Source: an uncultured Bacilli bacterium (GTDB lineage: Bacteria; Bacillota_I; Bacilli_A; RF39; UBA660). Taken from it: DNA of 64,000 nucleotides. Positions 7,947 to 15,709 of the stretch are shown here, in pieces. Position 1 is the first letter of the stretch, and every line of letters begins with the position of its first letter. The stretch lies in the NCBI GenBank assembly GCA_934167935.1, contig CAKPMH010000002.1, positions 1 through 64,000 on the forward strand, in the 5' to 3' direction. The notes beneath the pieces were generated by a model, which saw only the letters and a program-made list of their open reading frames with translations, did no database searches and was not told where the DNA came from. A program made the position numbers and the translations under genes.

Positions 7947-8005
7947 TTACGTGGACAAAATGTGGACAAATAGCTATTTTTAAGTGTTTTTTACGTGGAC
8001 AAAAT
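7947..8005. repeat. 15-bp direct repeat beside the secA stop codon
   Basis: TTACGTGGACAAAAT occurs at 7947-7961 and again at 7991-8005. A partial third copy (TGTGGACAAA) lies at 7961-7970. The pair sits 24 bp downstream of the secA stop. Confidence 0.7.
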
Positions 8006-8028
8006 CCTCGCAAACCCTTATTTTATCG

Positions 8029-10521
8029 CTACTTACCACAACATTGTTTATACTTCTTGCCTGAGCCACATGGACAAGGTTCATTTCTTCCAATCTTTGT
8101 TACTTTTTTTGGTTCAGCTTTTTTTGTCTTATTTCTATCTCCTTTTGCTTCACCCTTAACGACTTGCTTTCTTTCTATATTTTGTCTTATTTCAGCCTTA
8201 AGTAAATACATTGCAGTTTCTTTATCAATTGTACTTAACATTTCTTCATATAATGCAAATCCTTCTGTAGTATATGCTCTAAGTGGATTTTCTTGAGCAT
8301 ATCCACGAAGACCTATACCTTCTCTTAAATGATCCATTGTATTAATGTGTTCCATCCAATGTGTATCAATAACTCTTAAAGATATTGCTTTTTCAAATTC
8401 ATTTGCTATTTCAGTTGGTATATCTTTTAGTTTGTTATTATATTCTTTTTCTACAATATCATAAATGTATTTTTCTAATTCTTCTTCTTTCATTTCACAA
8501 ATATCTTCAAATTTAATTTCATTTCTTAGAATATCATTATTTAAAAATTCTATTATTTCACTATAATCTAGTTCAGTTAAATATCCTTCTGGAGGAATAT
8601 GACTATAAACTAAATCATGAGAGAAATCTTTTAATGTTTTTAAAATTGTGTCATGAATTGATATTGAATCTAATATTTCATTTCTTCTATCATATATATA
8701 TTCTCTTTGTTGGTTGATAACATCATCATATTGAAGTAATGCTTTACGAGTATCAAAGTTATTTCCTTCTACTGTAGTTTGAGCAGATTCAATTGATTTT
8801 GATATCATTTTATTTCTAATTGACATATCATCATTAAAGCCAATTCTTTGAAGTAATGCCTTTGCTCTATCTGTACCAAATCTGACCATTAAATCATCTT
8901 CAAATGAAACACAGAATTGTGAGAATCCTGGATCTCCTTGACGTCCTGAACGACCTCTTAATTGATTATCAATACGTCTTGATTCATGCCTTTCTGTACC
9001 GATTACACATAAACCACCTAATTCTTTTACCTCTTCCGTTAATTTAATGTCAGTTCCACGTCCAGCCATATTTGTTGCGATTGTAACCGCACCTTTTTCT
9101 CCTGCTTTTGCAATGATTTCTGCTTCTCTTGCATTATTTTTAGCATTTAATACTTCGTGTTTTATTCCCTCTTTTTTTAGCATTGAACTTAAAAGTTCAC
9201 TTGTTTCAACTGCTACTGTACCAACAAGTATTGGTTGACCTGTTGCATGACGTTCTTTAATTTCATTTATTATTGCTTTATATTTACCTGCTTTTGTTGC
9301 GAATATTAAATCCCCATAATCAACTCTTGCAACTGGTTTATTAGTTGGTATTTCAATAACATACATATTATATATATCTCTAAATTCTTCTTCTTCTGTT
9401 TTTGCAGTTCCTGTCATTCCTGACAATTTTTCATACATTCTAAATAAATTTTGGAAAGTTATTGTTGCTAATGTTTTAGTTTCTTGTTCAATAGCAACTC
9501 CTTCTTTTGCTTGAATTGCTTGATGAAGTCCATCAGAATAACTTCTTCCTTGCATTAAACGACCAGTAAATTGATCTACAATTAAAATTTGTCCATCTTT
9601 TACTACATAATCAAAGTCACATTTCATACTAAAGTTTGCTTTTAATGCTTGATTAATATAATGTACTAAATTTGTATTATCTATATCATATAAGTTTTTT
9701 ACTTTAAAGAATTTTTCTCCTGCTTTTATTCCTTTCTCATCAAGAACAACTGCTTTTGTTTTTTCATCATATATGTAACCATCGTCTTCTTTTAATGTTT
9801 TAGCAAATTTATCGGCTTCTATATACAAATTTGCTGCTTGTTGATGTCCTCCAGATATTATAAGTGGAGTTCTTGCTTCATCTATCAATATAGAATCCAC
9901 TTCATCTACTATAGCAAAATTAAGTGGTCTTTGAACTCTATCTTTAGCATTAACAACCATATTATCTCTTAAATAGTCAAAACCGATTTCATTGTTTGTT
10001 GAATATGTAATGTCACAATTATATACTTCTTGTTTTTCTTTAGCTGATTGTTCTCTTAGATTCACTCCTACTGTTAATCCTAAGAATCTATAAATGCTGC
10101 CCATCCATTCAGCATCTCTTCCTGCTAGATATTCATTAACTGTTACAATATGAACTCCTTTACCTTCTAAGGCATTTAAATATGCAGGCATTGTAGAAGT
10201 TAATGTTTTTCCTTCACCAGTACGCATTTCTGCTATATTTCCGTAATGGATTGCAAGTCCACCTAATATTTGAACATAAAAAGGTTTTTCGCCAATTACA
10301 CGATATGCGGCTTCTCTAACTACAGCAAATGCTTCAACTTTAATATCTTCTAAAGTTTCTCCTTCACTTAATCTTTTCTTAAATTCAACTGTTTTTCCCT
10401 TTAATTCTTCATCTGATAATTTTGTCATTTCCTCATCTAATGCGACAATTTCATCAGCAATTTTTTTAAATTTTTCTAATTCTTTATATTCATGATCAAA
10501 TAATTTCTTAAATAATTTCAT
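8029..10521 (-). CDS. secA: Preprotein translocase ATPase SecA
   Basis: SecA drives Sec-dependent export by ATP-powered threading of preproteins through SecYEG at the membrane. Visible blocks are Walker A in EMRTGEGKT (about residue 100), the DEVDS Walker B (about 207), GRGTDIKL and QLRGRSGRQGDPG helicase motifs, and the C-terminal SEC-C zinc tail CPCGSGKKYKQCCGK that binds SecB or ribosomes. At 830 residues it has the normal length for Bacilli. I start it at the ATG at 10521 (MKLFKKLF), which has GGAAGGAGA nine bases upstream, rather than at an ATG six codons earlier with no ribosome site. Its 3' end is the parent of three orphan copies downstream. Confidence 0.98.
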   Translation of the reverse strand: MKLFKKLFDHEYKELEKFKKIADEIVALDEEMTKLSDEELKGKTVEFKKRLSEGETLEDIKVEAFAVVREAAYRVIGEKPFYVQILGGLAIHYGNIAEMRTGEGKTLTSTMPAYLNALEGKGVHIVTVNEYLAGRDAEWMGSIYRFLGLTVGVNLREQSAKEKQEVYNCDITYSTNNEIGFDYLRDNMVVNAKDRVQRPLNFAIVDEVDSILIDEARTPLIISGGHQQAANLYIEADKFAKTLKEDDGYIYDEKTKAVVLDEKGIKAGEKFFKVKNLYDIDNTNLVHYINQALKANFSMKCDFDYVVKDGQILIVDQFTGRLMQGRSYSDGLHQAIQAKEGVAIEQETKTLATITFQNLFRMYEKLSGMTGTAKTEEEEFRDIYNMYVIEIPTNKPVARVDYGDLIFATKAGKYKAIINEIKERHATGQPILVGTVAVETSELLSSMLKKEGIKHEVLNAKNNAREAEIIAKAGEKGAVTIATNMAGRGTDIKLTEEVKELGGLCVIGTERHESRRIDNQLRGRSGRQGDPGFSQFCVSFEDDLMVRFGTDRAKALLQRIGFNDDMSIRNKMISKSIESAQTTVEGNNFDTRKALLQYDDVINQQREYIYDRRNEILDSISIHDTILKTLKDFSHDLVYSHIPPEGYLTELDYSEIIEFLNNDILRNEIKFEDICEMKEEELEKYIYDIVEKEYNNKLKDIPTEIANEFEKAISLRVIDTHWMEHINTMDHLREGIGLRGYAQENPLRAYTTEGFALYEEMLSTIDKETAMYLLKAEIRQNIERKQVVKGEAKGDRNKTKKAEPKKVTKIGRNEPCPCGSGKKYKQCCGK

Positions 10522-10613
10522 ATCATGATCTCCTTCCATGTTTATACATATACTATTTTATCAAAAAATATTTAAAATTACTAGGAATTTTAACTTTTAT
10601 TATAATTTTTATA

Positions 10614-10638
10614 ATAAAAAAATAGTATTTTTTACTAT
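10614..10638 (-). terminator. Terminator after the J-domain gene
   Basis: The minus strand has ATAGTA (10637-10632), a five-base loop and TACTAT (10627-10622), followed by a T-run (10621-10615). It lies directly after the TAA at 10640. Confidence 0.65.
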
Positions 10639-10639
10639 T

Positions 10640-11464
10640 TTATAAAACTTTTGATTCTTCTATATCTTTTTCTGTATCTTTATTTAATAATTCTTGTTTT
10701 TTTCTTTCTACTAATTTAATTATATTGCCTTTTACTTCTTCTAATTTTTCTGGGTGCTCTGAATAATATGGAAGAAGTGATATTAATTCATTTTTTAAAT
10801 TTATTACATATCCTACTATTTCTTCTACAATGCTTGTAGGAATTGATTTATCTTCTTTAAATCGTTCGGATAAATTTTTTGCATAAGTATTAATCCACAT
10901 GATAGGATTTACAGATTCTTGTTTTTCTATTTTTAATGGTGTTTCTGATTCTAATGCTTGTACAGATTCTTTTTCATTACTTGTTATTGTTTGTATATCT
11001 TCTGTAATATTATTATATCTTTGGACCTCATATTTTGTCATTTTTTCAATAAGTGTTAATTTGGACAATCTTTCTTTTAATACATTACTTATATTATAGT
11101 TTTTATTATTAATAACATTATTATAAAAATTTCTTAAATATACAATACTATTATTTGAATTATATTTTTCATTAAATAGTTCTTTAAACCACTCACTTTT
11201 TAGTTTTTCTTCTATTTGTTGTTTTAATATTTCTGGCGTTTCGTTTTTTCTAATATTTTCAATTTTTTCATCATATTTTCTTCTACTACTTTCGTTTCTT
11301 AATGTTTGATATGCTTCATTTATTTTTTTTGATGTTTCTAAATCTACTGTTGTAACATTTTGATCTGGATGAACTAATTTCATAATATTTCTATATGCTT
11401 TTTTGATTTGTTCTAATGTAGCATCTTGCCTAACTTTTAATATATCATAATATGTTTGTCCCAT
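10640..11464 (-). CDS. DnaJ (J-domain) co-chaperone-like protein
   Basis: The protein has 274 residues. Residues 1-65 form a J domain (YYDILKVRQDATLEQIKKAYR, then the essential HPD in KLVHPDQN), which stimulates DnaK-type ATPases. The rest is charged, mostly helical sequence rich in Lys and Glu, without the Gly/Phe or zinc-finger regions of true DnaJ. It is therefore a type III J protein of unknown client. The gene is single, between secA and the tRNA cluster, with its own terminator. The start follows GGAGAAATATC. Confidence 0.85.
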   Translation of the reverse strand: MGQTYYDILKVRQDATLEQIKKAYRNIMKLVHPDQNVTTVDLETSKKINEAYQTLRNESSRRKYDEKIENIRKNETPEILKQQIEEKLKSEWFKELFNEKYNSNNSIVYLRNFYNNVINNKNYNISNVLKERLSKLTLIEKMTKYEVQRYNNITEDIQTITSNEKESVQALESETPLKIEKQESVNPIMWINTYAKNLSERFKEDKSIPTSIVEEIVGYVINLKNELISLLPYYSEHPEKLEEVKGNIIKLVERKKQELLNKDTEKDIEESKVL

Positions 11465-11550
11465 GATATTTCTCCTATCTTGTTTTATTATACATCATTT
11501 TTTGTTTATTTCATAATTAAAATAAATTAGTTTACCTTTATTTGACAACA

Positions 11551-11577
11551 AAAAAAGTTAGATAATCTAACTTTTTA
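11551..11577 (-). terminator. Terminator of the tRNA operon
   Basis: The minus strand has AAAGTTAGA and TCTAACTTT arms around a TAA/TTA loop (11573-11557), then TTTTTTTGTTG. It follows tRNA-Phe, the last tRNA of the operon. Confidence 0.85.
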
Positions 11578-11586
11578 TCCACACTC

Positions 11587-11662
11587 TGGTGGCTCCGAGT
11601 GGAATCGAACCACCGACACAGGGATTTTCAGTCCCTTGCTCTACCGACTGAGCTACAGAGCC
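11587..11662 (-). tRNA. tRNA-Phe (GAA)
   Basis: A 76-nt cloverleaf with encoded CCA. The acceptor GGCTCTG pairs with CGGAGCC, the anticodon loop is CTGAAAA (GAA), and the T loop is GGTTCGATTCC. It is the last of five tRNAs. Confidence 0.95.
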
Positions 11663-11675
11663 AAAATAAAAAAAA

Positions 11676-11751
11676 TGGCGGTCCCGACGAGAATCGAACC
11701 CGCGATCTTCTGCGTGACAGGCAGACGTGATAACCGCTACACCACGGGACC
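11676..11751 (-). tRNA. tRNA-Asp (GTC)
   Basis: A 76-nt cloverleaf with encoded CCA. The acceptor GGTCCCG pairs with CGGGACC, discriminator G, and the anticodon loop is CTGTCAC (GTC). Confidence 0.95.
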
Positions 11752-11754
11752 ATA

Positions 11755-11831
11755 TGGTTGCGGAAGATGGATTTGAACCAACGACCTCCGGGTTATGAGC
11801 CCGGCGAGCTACCAAGCTGCTCCATTCCGCG
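11755..11831 (-). tRNA. Initiator tRNA-fMet (CAT)
   Basis: A 77-nt cloverleaf with encoded CCA and anticodon CAT. The first base C1 faces A72 (a mismatch), and the anticodon stem carries the GGG/CCC pairs, both hallmarks of initiator tRNA. It lies 3 nt from tRNA-Asp. Confidence 0.95.
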
Positions 11832-11844
11832 ATATAAAAAATGA

Positions 11845-11935
11845 TGGCGGAGAAATAGGGATTTGAACCCTAGCGTCGCTCGCGCGGCCTGCCGGTTTTC
11901 AAGACCGGTCCCTTCAACCACTTGGGTATTTCTCC
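11845..11935 (-). tRNA. tRNA-Ser (TGA)
   Basis: A 91-nt class II tRNA with a long variable arm and encoded CCA. The acceptor is GGAGAAA / TTTCTCC, and the anticodon loop CTTGAAA gives TGA. Confidence 0.95.
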
Positions 11936-11946
11936 AAAAAAAGAAA

Positions 11947-12035
11947 TGGTGCCTAAGGCCGGACTTGAACCGGCACGGGATTTGACTCCCGCAGGATTTT
12001 AAGTCCTGTGCGTCTACCAATTTCGCCACTCAGGC
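11947..12035 (-). tRNA. tRNA-Leu (TAA)
   Basis: An 89-nt class II tRNA with encoded CCA. The acceptor is GCCTGAG / CTTAGGC, and the anticodon loop CTTAAAA gives TAA. It is first in the operon. Confidence 0.95.
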
Positions 12036-12068
12036 ATTCCATATCAACACTATGCGTTGACACGAATA

Positions 12069-12097
12069 ATTATATAATATTTTATGCTAAGTTGCAA
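12069..12097 (-). promoter_or_regulatory. Promoter of the tRNA operon
   Basis: TTGCAA (12097-12092) and TATAAT (12074-12069) on the minus strand with 17-bp spacing, about 35 bp ahead of tRNA-Leu. Confidence 0.75.
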
Positions 12098-12129
12098 TAC
12101 TTTTTTAAAAATTTTTTTATTTTTTTAAA

Positions 12130-12153
12130 AAAAACTAAAAATTTAGTTTTTTA
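12130..12153 (-). terminator. Terminator overlapping the FAD oxidoreductase stop codon
   Basis: The minus strand has AAAAACTAAA / TTTAGTTTTT arms followed by a T-rich run. The TAA stop of the gene lies in the left arm. Confidence 0.6.
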
Positions 12154-13513
12154 ATATACTTTGTGCTGCTATTACACCACTTATTGATGCTTGCATTAAG
12201 CCTCTTGTAATTCCGGCTCCATCACCAATTGCATAAATTCCTTCATACTTTGTTTTTAACTCATTATTTACTTCTATTTTTGCAGAATAAAATTTTACTT
12301 CTACGCCATAAAGAATTGTATCTCTACCTGATATACCTGGACAAACATGTTCTAACTCATCAAATGTTTCTAATAATGCATTTACTATTCTTGAAGGTAA
12401 AACATAAGATAGATCTCCTGGAACCGCATCTTTTAGTGTTGGTGTATATGATAATTTTTTTATTCTATCATAAGTTGATCTTTTTCCATTTTTTAAATCT
12501 TTTAGTCTTTGAACCATTATTTTACCACCTGTTAACATATTAGAAAGTCTAGCAATATATTTACCATAAGTAATTGGTTCATTAAATGGTTCTGTAAATT
12601 TTGATGATACAAGAAGAGCAAAATTTGTATTACCACTTTTAATATCATGATAACTATGCCCATTTACTACTGCTAAATTATTATCATAATTTTCTTGGGA
12701 TACAAATCCACCAGGATTCATGCAAAACGTTCTTACTACGTTTTCTGTTGTTTTAGATACATTATATATTTTAAATTCATATAGTCCGTTTGTTAAAAAA
12801 TCTGTTATTGATCTTGGAAGTTCTACTCTGACACCAATATCAACTTGGTTATTAGTTGTTTTTATTTCATTTTCTTTGCATTGATTTATTAACCATTCTG
12901 AGCCACTTCTACCGACGGCTAGTACAATATTATCACCATAATATTGTTCATTATGTAAAGTTACTATTTTGTTTAACATATCTATTTTTTCTATTTCTTT
13001 ATTTGTTACAATTTCAACGTTTTTATGGTTTATTATATAGTCATACATATCTTCCATTATTTTTGCACTTTTCTCTGTTCCTAAATGTCTTATAGGACAT
13101 TTAACAAATTTTAATCCATATTTACTACATTCGTAATCAAATTTGTTTGCAAATTCCTCATTATATGATATTTCCTTGTCTCCTCCGTATTCTAAATAAA
13201 TATCATCTACATATTTTATAAGTTTATTTAGTTTTTCACTTCCTACATAATCTTCAAGCCATCCACCTACATCTTTTGATAAACTAAGTTTTCCATCAGA
13301 AAAGGCACCAGCTCCACCAAAACCACATGATATATTACATGGCTTGCATGATACACAATTTATTGTCTTTGATTTTGGGCATTTTCTAACCTTTATATTG
13401 TTGCCTTTATCAAACATTATTATTTTCATATCTGGCTTATTCTTTAAAAGTTCAAGAGCTGTAAATATACCTGCTGGTCCACAGCCTATTATTATAGTTT
13501 CATATTTTTTCAT
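12143..13513 (-). CDS. FAD-dependent oxidoreductase (COG2509-type)
   Basis: The 456-residue flavoprotein has an N-terminal Rossmann dinucleotide-binding motif (IIIGCGPAGIFTALEL, residues 7-22), a GFGGAGAFSDGKL motif near 63-75 and a C-terminal FAD-binding block (GIYAIGDGAGITRGLMQA). This layout belongs to the COG2509 uncharacterised FAD-dependent dehydrogenases, widespread in Firmicutes and of unknown substrate. A Cys cluster (residues 45-63: CPKSKTINCVSCKPCNISC) between the two N-terminal motifs recalls a metal or Fe-S site. It is a monocistronic gene with its own terminator. Confidence 0.85.
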   Translation of the reverse strand: MKKYETIIIGCGPAGIFTALELLKNKPDMKIIMFDKGNNIKVRKCPKSKTINCVSCKPCNISCGFGGAGAFSDGKLSLSKDVGGWLEDYVGSEKLNKLIKYVDDIYLEYGGDKEISYNEEFANKFDYECSKYGLKFVKCPIRHLGTEKSAKIMEDMYDYIINHKNVEIVTNKEIEKIDMLNKIVTLHNEQYYGDNIVLAVGRSGSEWLINQCKENEIKTTNNQVDIGVRVELPRSITDFLTNGLYEFKIYNVSKTTENVVRTFCMNPGGFVSQENYDNNLAVVNGHSYHDIKSGNTNFALLVSSKFTEPFNEPITYGKYIARLSNMLTGGKIMVQRLKDLKNGKRSTYDRIKKLSYTPTLKDAVPGDLSYVLPSRIVNALLETFDELEHVCPGISGRDTILYGVEVKFYSAKIEVNNELKTKYEGIYAIGDGAGITRGLMQASISGVIAAQSILKN

Positions 13514-13527
13514 ATATCCTCCTAAAA

Positions 13528-13549
13528 AAATTAAGCATATGCTTAATTT
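13528..13549 (-). terminator. Terminator of the thioredoxin-like gene
   Basis: The perfect palindrome AAATTAAGCATATGCTTAATTT is followed on the minus strand by TTTT. It overlaps the stop codon at 13549 and lies just before the ribosome site of the next gene. Confidence 0.65.
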
Positions 13550-14079
13550 TATTTTTTAAATCCATTTTCTTCTAAGAATTTTGTAAATGAATCATATTCA
13601 GCATATCCAACCCATCCATCTACAATTTTACCATCTTTTACTAAGATTACCATTGGAGTTGAACCAAAATTTGTTTCTAAGAATTTTTCATCATTATCCT
13701 TAGCTAATAACTCACTTTGTTGGTCTTCAGTTACAGTTGTAATATCTAAATATTTAGTTTTATATCCATATTCTTTTTGTGCTTGTTGTAATGTTGGTAA
13801 GAATTTAACACAATATCCACAAGTTGATCTTCCTATATAAATAACTTGTGTTTCTTCTGAAGAAAATAATTCTATTGCTTTTGCAGTATCAACTGCATCA
13901 AACATACTAACATCATATTCAGTATTATCTTCACCTTCAGTAGTTTGAGTTGTATTATTATCTTTTGTTACCTCAACATTTGATGTAAATGCTATTATAG
14001 TATTTATAACTAGTAATGCTATTATAACATATGCACATATTAATAATTTTTTCAATATTTCTTTTATTTCTGCATTCAT
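13549..14079 (-). CDS. Membrane-anchored thioredoxin-like protein
   Basis: The 176-residue protein has one N-terminal membrane segment (about 10-32), a Thr/Glu-rich linker and a thioredoxin fold with active site CGYC (STCGYCVKFLPTL, about 86-98) and the cis-Pro block STPMVILVKDG. It is probably extracytoplasmic and acts in disulfide exchange, similar to bacteriocin transport accessory or Pneumococcal-type surface thioredoxins. No other redox gene is beside it. Confidence 0.8.
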   Translation of the reverse strand: MNAEIKEILKKLLICAYVIIALLVINTIIAFTSNVEVTKDNNTTQTTEGEDNTEYDVSMFDAVDTAKAIELFSSEETQVIYIGRSTCGYCVKFLPTLQQAQKEYGYKTKYLDITTVTEDQQSELLAKDNDEKFLETNFGSTPMVILVKDGKIVDGWVGYAEYDSFTKFLEENGFKK

Positions 14080-14139
14080 ATATAATCCTCCTATAGAAAT
14101 TTTATCACATTACTTGTTTTTAATCAATAAAAAAATGAG

Positions 14140-14976
14140 TTATTCACATGTAAAACCCATTTCTTCATTTGTTTTTATTACGTTATCATAGCTTTCTATA
14201 TATATTGTTATTGCATCTTTTCTATTTGGAACACTTATTGTCATCAATTTATCTTTTATTTTCACATTTTTATTTTTTTTAAGTTTACTATAAGTATATG
14301 TTGTTTTATTTTCGTGAGCATAATTTTGATCATCAAACACATCTTTTTGCATTATTCCACTAAAATTTTTTATATTTGTGTCTGTATATGTTGTTTTATA
14401 TTCTTCATATGCTTTTTTATCATTGAAAATATATATTATACTATTATCTGTTTTTGCCACATTATTTTCTTTGTCAAAATAATAGACATTATTTGTTGTA
14501 ATTGTATAATTATTTGATGTATTTTCAGATGTATTAGTACATGTTAAAACAGTTTTATAAGTTTCTTTAAAAAATTTTATATAAATTAAAAATAATATTA
14601 CAAGAATTTCTATAATTATTCCTATTATAAGCAATATATTTTTTTTGCTTTTTTTCTTTTTATTTTTTTTATCTCTTTCTGTATCTTGCTCTTCTAATTC
14701 TTTTATTAGCTTATCAGCTTTCTCTTTCATTTTTATATTATTATATTTTATATTATTATCTAAGTTTTTTTCATTATCACTTATATTTTTAGCATCATTA
14801 ACTATATTTTTATTATCTATATTCTTAACTTCACTATCTATATTTTTATTAGATAATTCAGATTTTAAATCTGTGTTATTTACATCTTCTATTTCTATCT
14901 TTTCTGTTTCATATGTAGGTTTTACAAATCCTTTTGTAAAAATATCCATCTGATTTTTTTCTTTTTTTTCTTCCAT
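14140..14976 (-). CDS. Single-pass membrane protein of unknown function
   Basis: The 278-residue protein has about 110 residues of highly charged, Asn/Lys-rich cytoplasmic sequence with repeated NID-type units. A Lys-rich stop and one membrane segment (about 112-135, ILLIIGIIIEILVILFLIYI) follow. The extracytoplasmic domain starts TVLTCTNTSEN and has paired Cys (one near its start and one in the last residues, GFTCE). The outer domain resembles the DUF1307/YehR-like lipoprotein style only in general pattern. No function is assigned. Confidence 0.6.
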   Translation of the reverse strand: MEEKKEKNQMDIFTKGFVKPTYETEKIEIEDVNNTDLKSELSNKNIDSEVKNIDNKNIVNDAKNISDNEKNLDNNIKYNNIKMKEKADKLIKELEEQDTERDKKNKKKKSKKNILLIIGIIIEILVILFLIYIKFFKETYKTVLTCTNTSENTSNNYTITTNNVYYFDKENNVAKTDNSIIYIFNDKKAYEEYKTTYTDTNIKNFSGIMQKDVFDDQNYAHENKTTYTYSKLKKNKNVKIKDKLMTISVPNRKDAITIYIESYDNVIKTNEEMGFTCE

Positions 14977-15033
14977 ATTTTTCTCCTTTTTATTTATATT
15001 AATAATATCACTTTAATATTAAATTGTAAATTA

Positions 15034-15053
15034 AAAAGGCCTATTTGGCCTTT
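15034..15053 (-). terminator. Terminator of the glucosaminidase gene
   Basis: The minus strand has AAAGGCC, loop AAATA, GGCCTTT, then TTAATTT. The TAG stop at 15041 lies in the loop. Confidence 0.75.
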
Positions 15054-15670
15054 ATTTTTTGTATATACCAATTAACTTTACTTGACCATGTTGTACTTGC
15101 AGCATATTTTGGATTCATAAGTTCTGGTGTTGTTAGTCCTTTTGAATAATAGTTTTTATATAAAATATTTAAATATCCTTTTATTCCTTCGTCTAACGTA
15201 TTAAATGACATATACTTTCCATTAGAACCCTTTAATCCACCTAAATTATTATGTGTTTTTACAAGTGTACTACAACTATATGAACATCCTGTTTCATGAA
15301 GTACAATTGCTAACGCTAAATATGGATCTAGTCCTAATTCTATTGAATAGGTTGCAAATAATTTTCCTTTCCCTTTTAAATTAGAATTTAATGATTTCTC
15401 TAATTTTTGTGATAATTCGTCTATTGTCATATTATCATATACAATGCTTGCTGCTCTTTTTTCTTGTTCTATTTGTATATTTGCTTTTTCAGCAGTTTGA
15501 TTTATTATTTTTACATTTTCACTATAAAATGTAGGTATTTTTAGTGTACTTGCTTTTACTTTTTGTTTTGGATTTAATAGTTTTGCACCTACTAAAAATA
15601 CTATCATAAAATCTATCATAACTACTAAAAACAGGGTAACCTTTTTCTGGTCTACTTTCACTTCTTTCAC
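15041..15670 (-). CDS. Membrane-anchored endo-beta-N-acetylglucosaminidase domain protein
   Basis: The 209-residue protein has a short cytoplasmic Lys-rich end, one membrane segment (about 12-30), a spacer and a glucosaminidase/lysozyme-like domain (about 90-205). The catalytic Glu is in ALAIVLHETG, followed by the family marker NNLGGLKGSNGKYMSF and the SKVNWYIQKI end helix. It probably cleaves peptidoglycan glycan strands on the outer face of the membrane (LytG-like). The domain has an unusual CSYSC pair just after the catalytic Glu. No cell-wall-binding repeats follow. Confidence 0.8.
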   Translation of the reverse strand: MKEVKVDQKKVTLFLVVMIDFMIVFLVGAKLLNPKQKVKASTLKIPTFYSENVKIINQTAEKANIQIEQEKRAASIVYDNMTIDELSQKLEKSLNSNLKGKGKLFATYSIELGLDPYLALAIVLHETGCSYSCSTLVKTHNNLGGLKGSNGKYMSFNTLDEGIKGYLNILYKNYYSKGLTTPELMNPKYAASTTWSSKVNWYIQKIKAK

Positions 15671-15709
15671 CTCTCACTTTTTTTGCAAAAGTAAAATTAT
15701 TCTATCATG

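Larger units (their letters stand above)
7504..8028. other. Non-coding interval between orphan gene and secA
   Basis: This 525-bp AT-rich stretch contains an inverted repeat at 7687-7728, orphan SEC-C tail C at 7773-7832 and a 15-bp direct repeat (7947-7961 and 7991-8005). It has no convincing gene. The plus-strand open frame at 7735-7983 is a low-complexity artefact across these elements. Confidence 0.6.

Noticed and set aside
7735..7983. Plus-strand open frame of 82 codons
   Set aside because: It runs antisense through an orphan SEC-C tail and spacer, has low-complexity hydrophobic translation, and no ribosome site.
10522..10539. Longer SecA start
   Set aside because: The upstream ATG has no ribosome site, and GGAAGGAGA lies between it and the conserved MKLFKKLF start.
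11567..12029. Two minus-strand open frames across the tRNA cluster
   Set aside because: They translate tRNA genes; the cloverleaves and anticodons are clear.
12229..12543. Plus-strand open frame opposite the FAD oxidoreductase
   Set aside because: A shadow of a well-supported gene; the Leu/His/Phe-rich translation is typical of antisense AT-rich coding DNA.
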